Origin: Bacilli bacterium
Lineage (GTDB): Bacteria; Bacillota_I; Bacilli_A; RF39; UBA660
Assembly: GCA_017435465.1 (NCBI GenBank)
Contig: JAFSEX010000042.1
Coordinates: 1-41,427 of the forward strand
Direction of reading: 5' to 3'
Length of the DNA: 41,427 nt
Of the stretch, positions 40,876 through 41,427 are shown one piece after another. The position numbers and the translations under genes were made by a program. Every line of letters starts with the position of its first letter. The stretch's first letter is position 1. The notes below the pieces were generated by a model. It was not told where the DNA came from, ran no database searches, and saw only the letters and a program-made list of their open reading frames with translations.

Positions 40876-41427
40876 ATGGAAGAAAAAAATAAATACGTTG
40901 AAACTTATATAACAAATATAGGACAACAACTTGCAAGAAATGGTATTAAAATTACAGAGAATCAATTATCAAAAGTAATTAATAGATTTACAAATTCTGA
41001 TAAGTCTATTGAAGAAATACAAAAAGAAATAAATATTTTGTTAGAAGAGTTTTTAGAAAATTATTCAAAAATGTTAGAAGCTAAACAATTACAAGATTTA
41101 CAAGTGCCTTTTAATGGTATTACTTTGAATAATCAAGATATAGACTTAATGTTAATTGCAGGTGCAAACAATCCACAAGAATTACAAGATGCTTTATCAA
41201 AAATAACAAATATAAGACTTTCTTTAAATACTACTGAATTAACAGAAGAACAGTTTGTAGCAATAAGACAACAAGTTTATGATATGTATCTTGATACACT
41301 AACTTCAAGAAATGATTATATTAAAAATAGAAAAATTGAACTTGGCCGAAAAATTGAATATTTAAAATCATCTGGTATATTATCCAGTGAAGAAATTGCT
41401 ACATTAGACAATATTACTTCTTCATCA
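40876..41427 (+). CDS. Helical protein of unknown function (3' partial)
   Basis: 184 codons are open to the end of the window, so the C-terminus is missing. The start MEEKNKYVETYITNIGQQLA follows TAGGAAGTGG at a fair distance. The visible part is almost wholly helical and polar: ITENQLSKVINRF, SIEEIQKEINILLEEFLENY and a long LTEEQFVAIRQQVYDMYLDT stretch, then IELGRKIEYLKSSGILSSEE. No signal peptide, membrane helix or catalytic motif is seen. I do not recognise a family; the neighbourhood suggests an accessory element gene. Confidence 0.65.
   Translation, partial: MEEKNKYVETYITNIGQQLARNGIKITENQLSKVINRFTNSDKSIEEIQKEINILLEEFLENYSKMLEAKQLQDLQVPFNGITLNNQDIDLMLIAGANNPQELQDALSKITNIRLSLNTTELTEEQFVAIRQQVYDMYLDTLTSRNDYIKNRKIELGRKIEYLKSSGILSSEEIATLDNITSSS

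Noticed and set aside
40673..40936. 87-codon - strand frame at the right end
   Set aside because: It overlaps the 3' end of the HTH gene and the promoter of the 40876 gene and has no initiation signals.

Overview
The window is very AT-rich bacterial DNA with short Shine-Dalgarno-led genes, nearly all on the + strand. Tryptophan is encoded by TGG, and several genes end cleanly on TGA (20433-20435, 24907-24909, 27004-27006), so the standard bacterial code is in use. A T-box leader, PASTA and LysM domains, VanY-type peptidases, LemA/DUF2207 proteins, an AgrC-like kinase and PcrA/LigA point to a low-GC Firmicute. A gut-type Bacilli/Mollicutes-related lineage that keeps a cell wall is my best guess; this is inference, since no rRNA lies in the window.

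Layout. 1-2830: a secreted SGNH-hydrolase protein (5' end outside the window), then a ~205-nt structured leader RNA with a 20-bp closing helix and a loop-loop contact in front of a PASTA-polysaccharide deacetylase. 2843-7227: a T-box (specifier GUA, valine) in front of an HD hydrolase and valS, then uppS. 7304-10297: an ABC exporter pair and an unassigned protein whose promoter lies inside the preceding terminator. 10368-22862: pcrA and ligA, which are neighbours in many Firmicutes, are separated here by about 8.4 kb carrying a carboxypeptidase, a LemA/DUF2207/zinc-ribbon module bracketed by two identical 37-nt terminators, an AgrA/AgrC-like pair, galU, an HD phosphohydrolase and a compact locus that looks like a type I toxin-antitoxin pair.

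22951-27241: a cluster of lineage-specific proteins built from two related modules, separated by a decayed TnpB tail with an intact-looking IS605-type right end and omega-RNA-like scaffold. 27308-32250: envelope genes (anchored thioredoxin, PH-domain protein, LysM protein, a signal-anchored protein, a solute-binding/GGDEF protein, a YihY-type membrane protein). 32246-32402: an unexplained cluster of hairpins. 32501-35834: a histidyl-tRNA synthetase, then a large exported protein whose C-terminus has the form, codon break and GC-rich 3' end expected of a diversity-generating-retroelement variable repeat, although no reverse transcriptase or template repeat is visible. 36054-37995: a HAD nucleotidase/nucleoside hydrolase fusion overlapping an HD-family gene that has lost its HD motif. 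38158-end: accessory DNA with a DUF1016 nuclease, an ABC-permease relic, a zinc-ribbon protein, an element-type helix-turn-helix protein and an unfinished gene.

The strongest candidates for undescribed biology are the toxin-antitoxin locus at 20.4-20.8 kb, the leader RNA at 1.4-1.6 kb, the variable-repeat protein at 33.8-35.8 kb, the paralogous modules at 23-27 kb and the orphan omega-RNA-like right end at 25.4 kb. All coordinates and folds were worked out by eye; no search or folding program was run.
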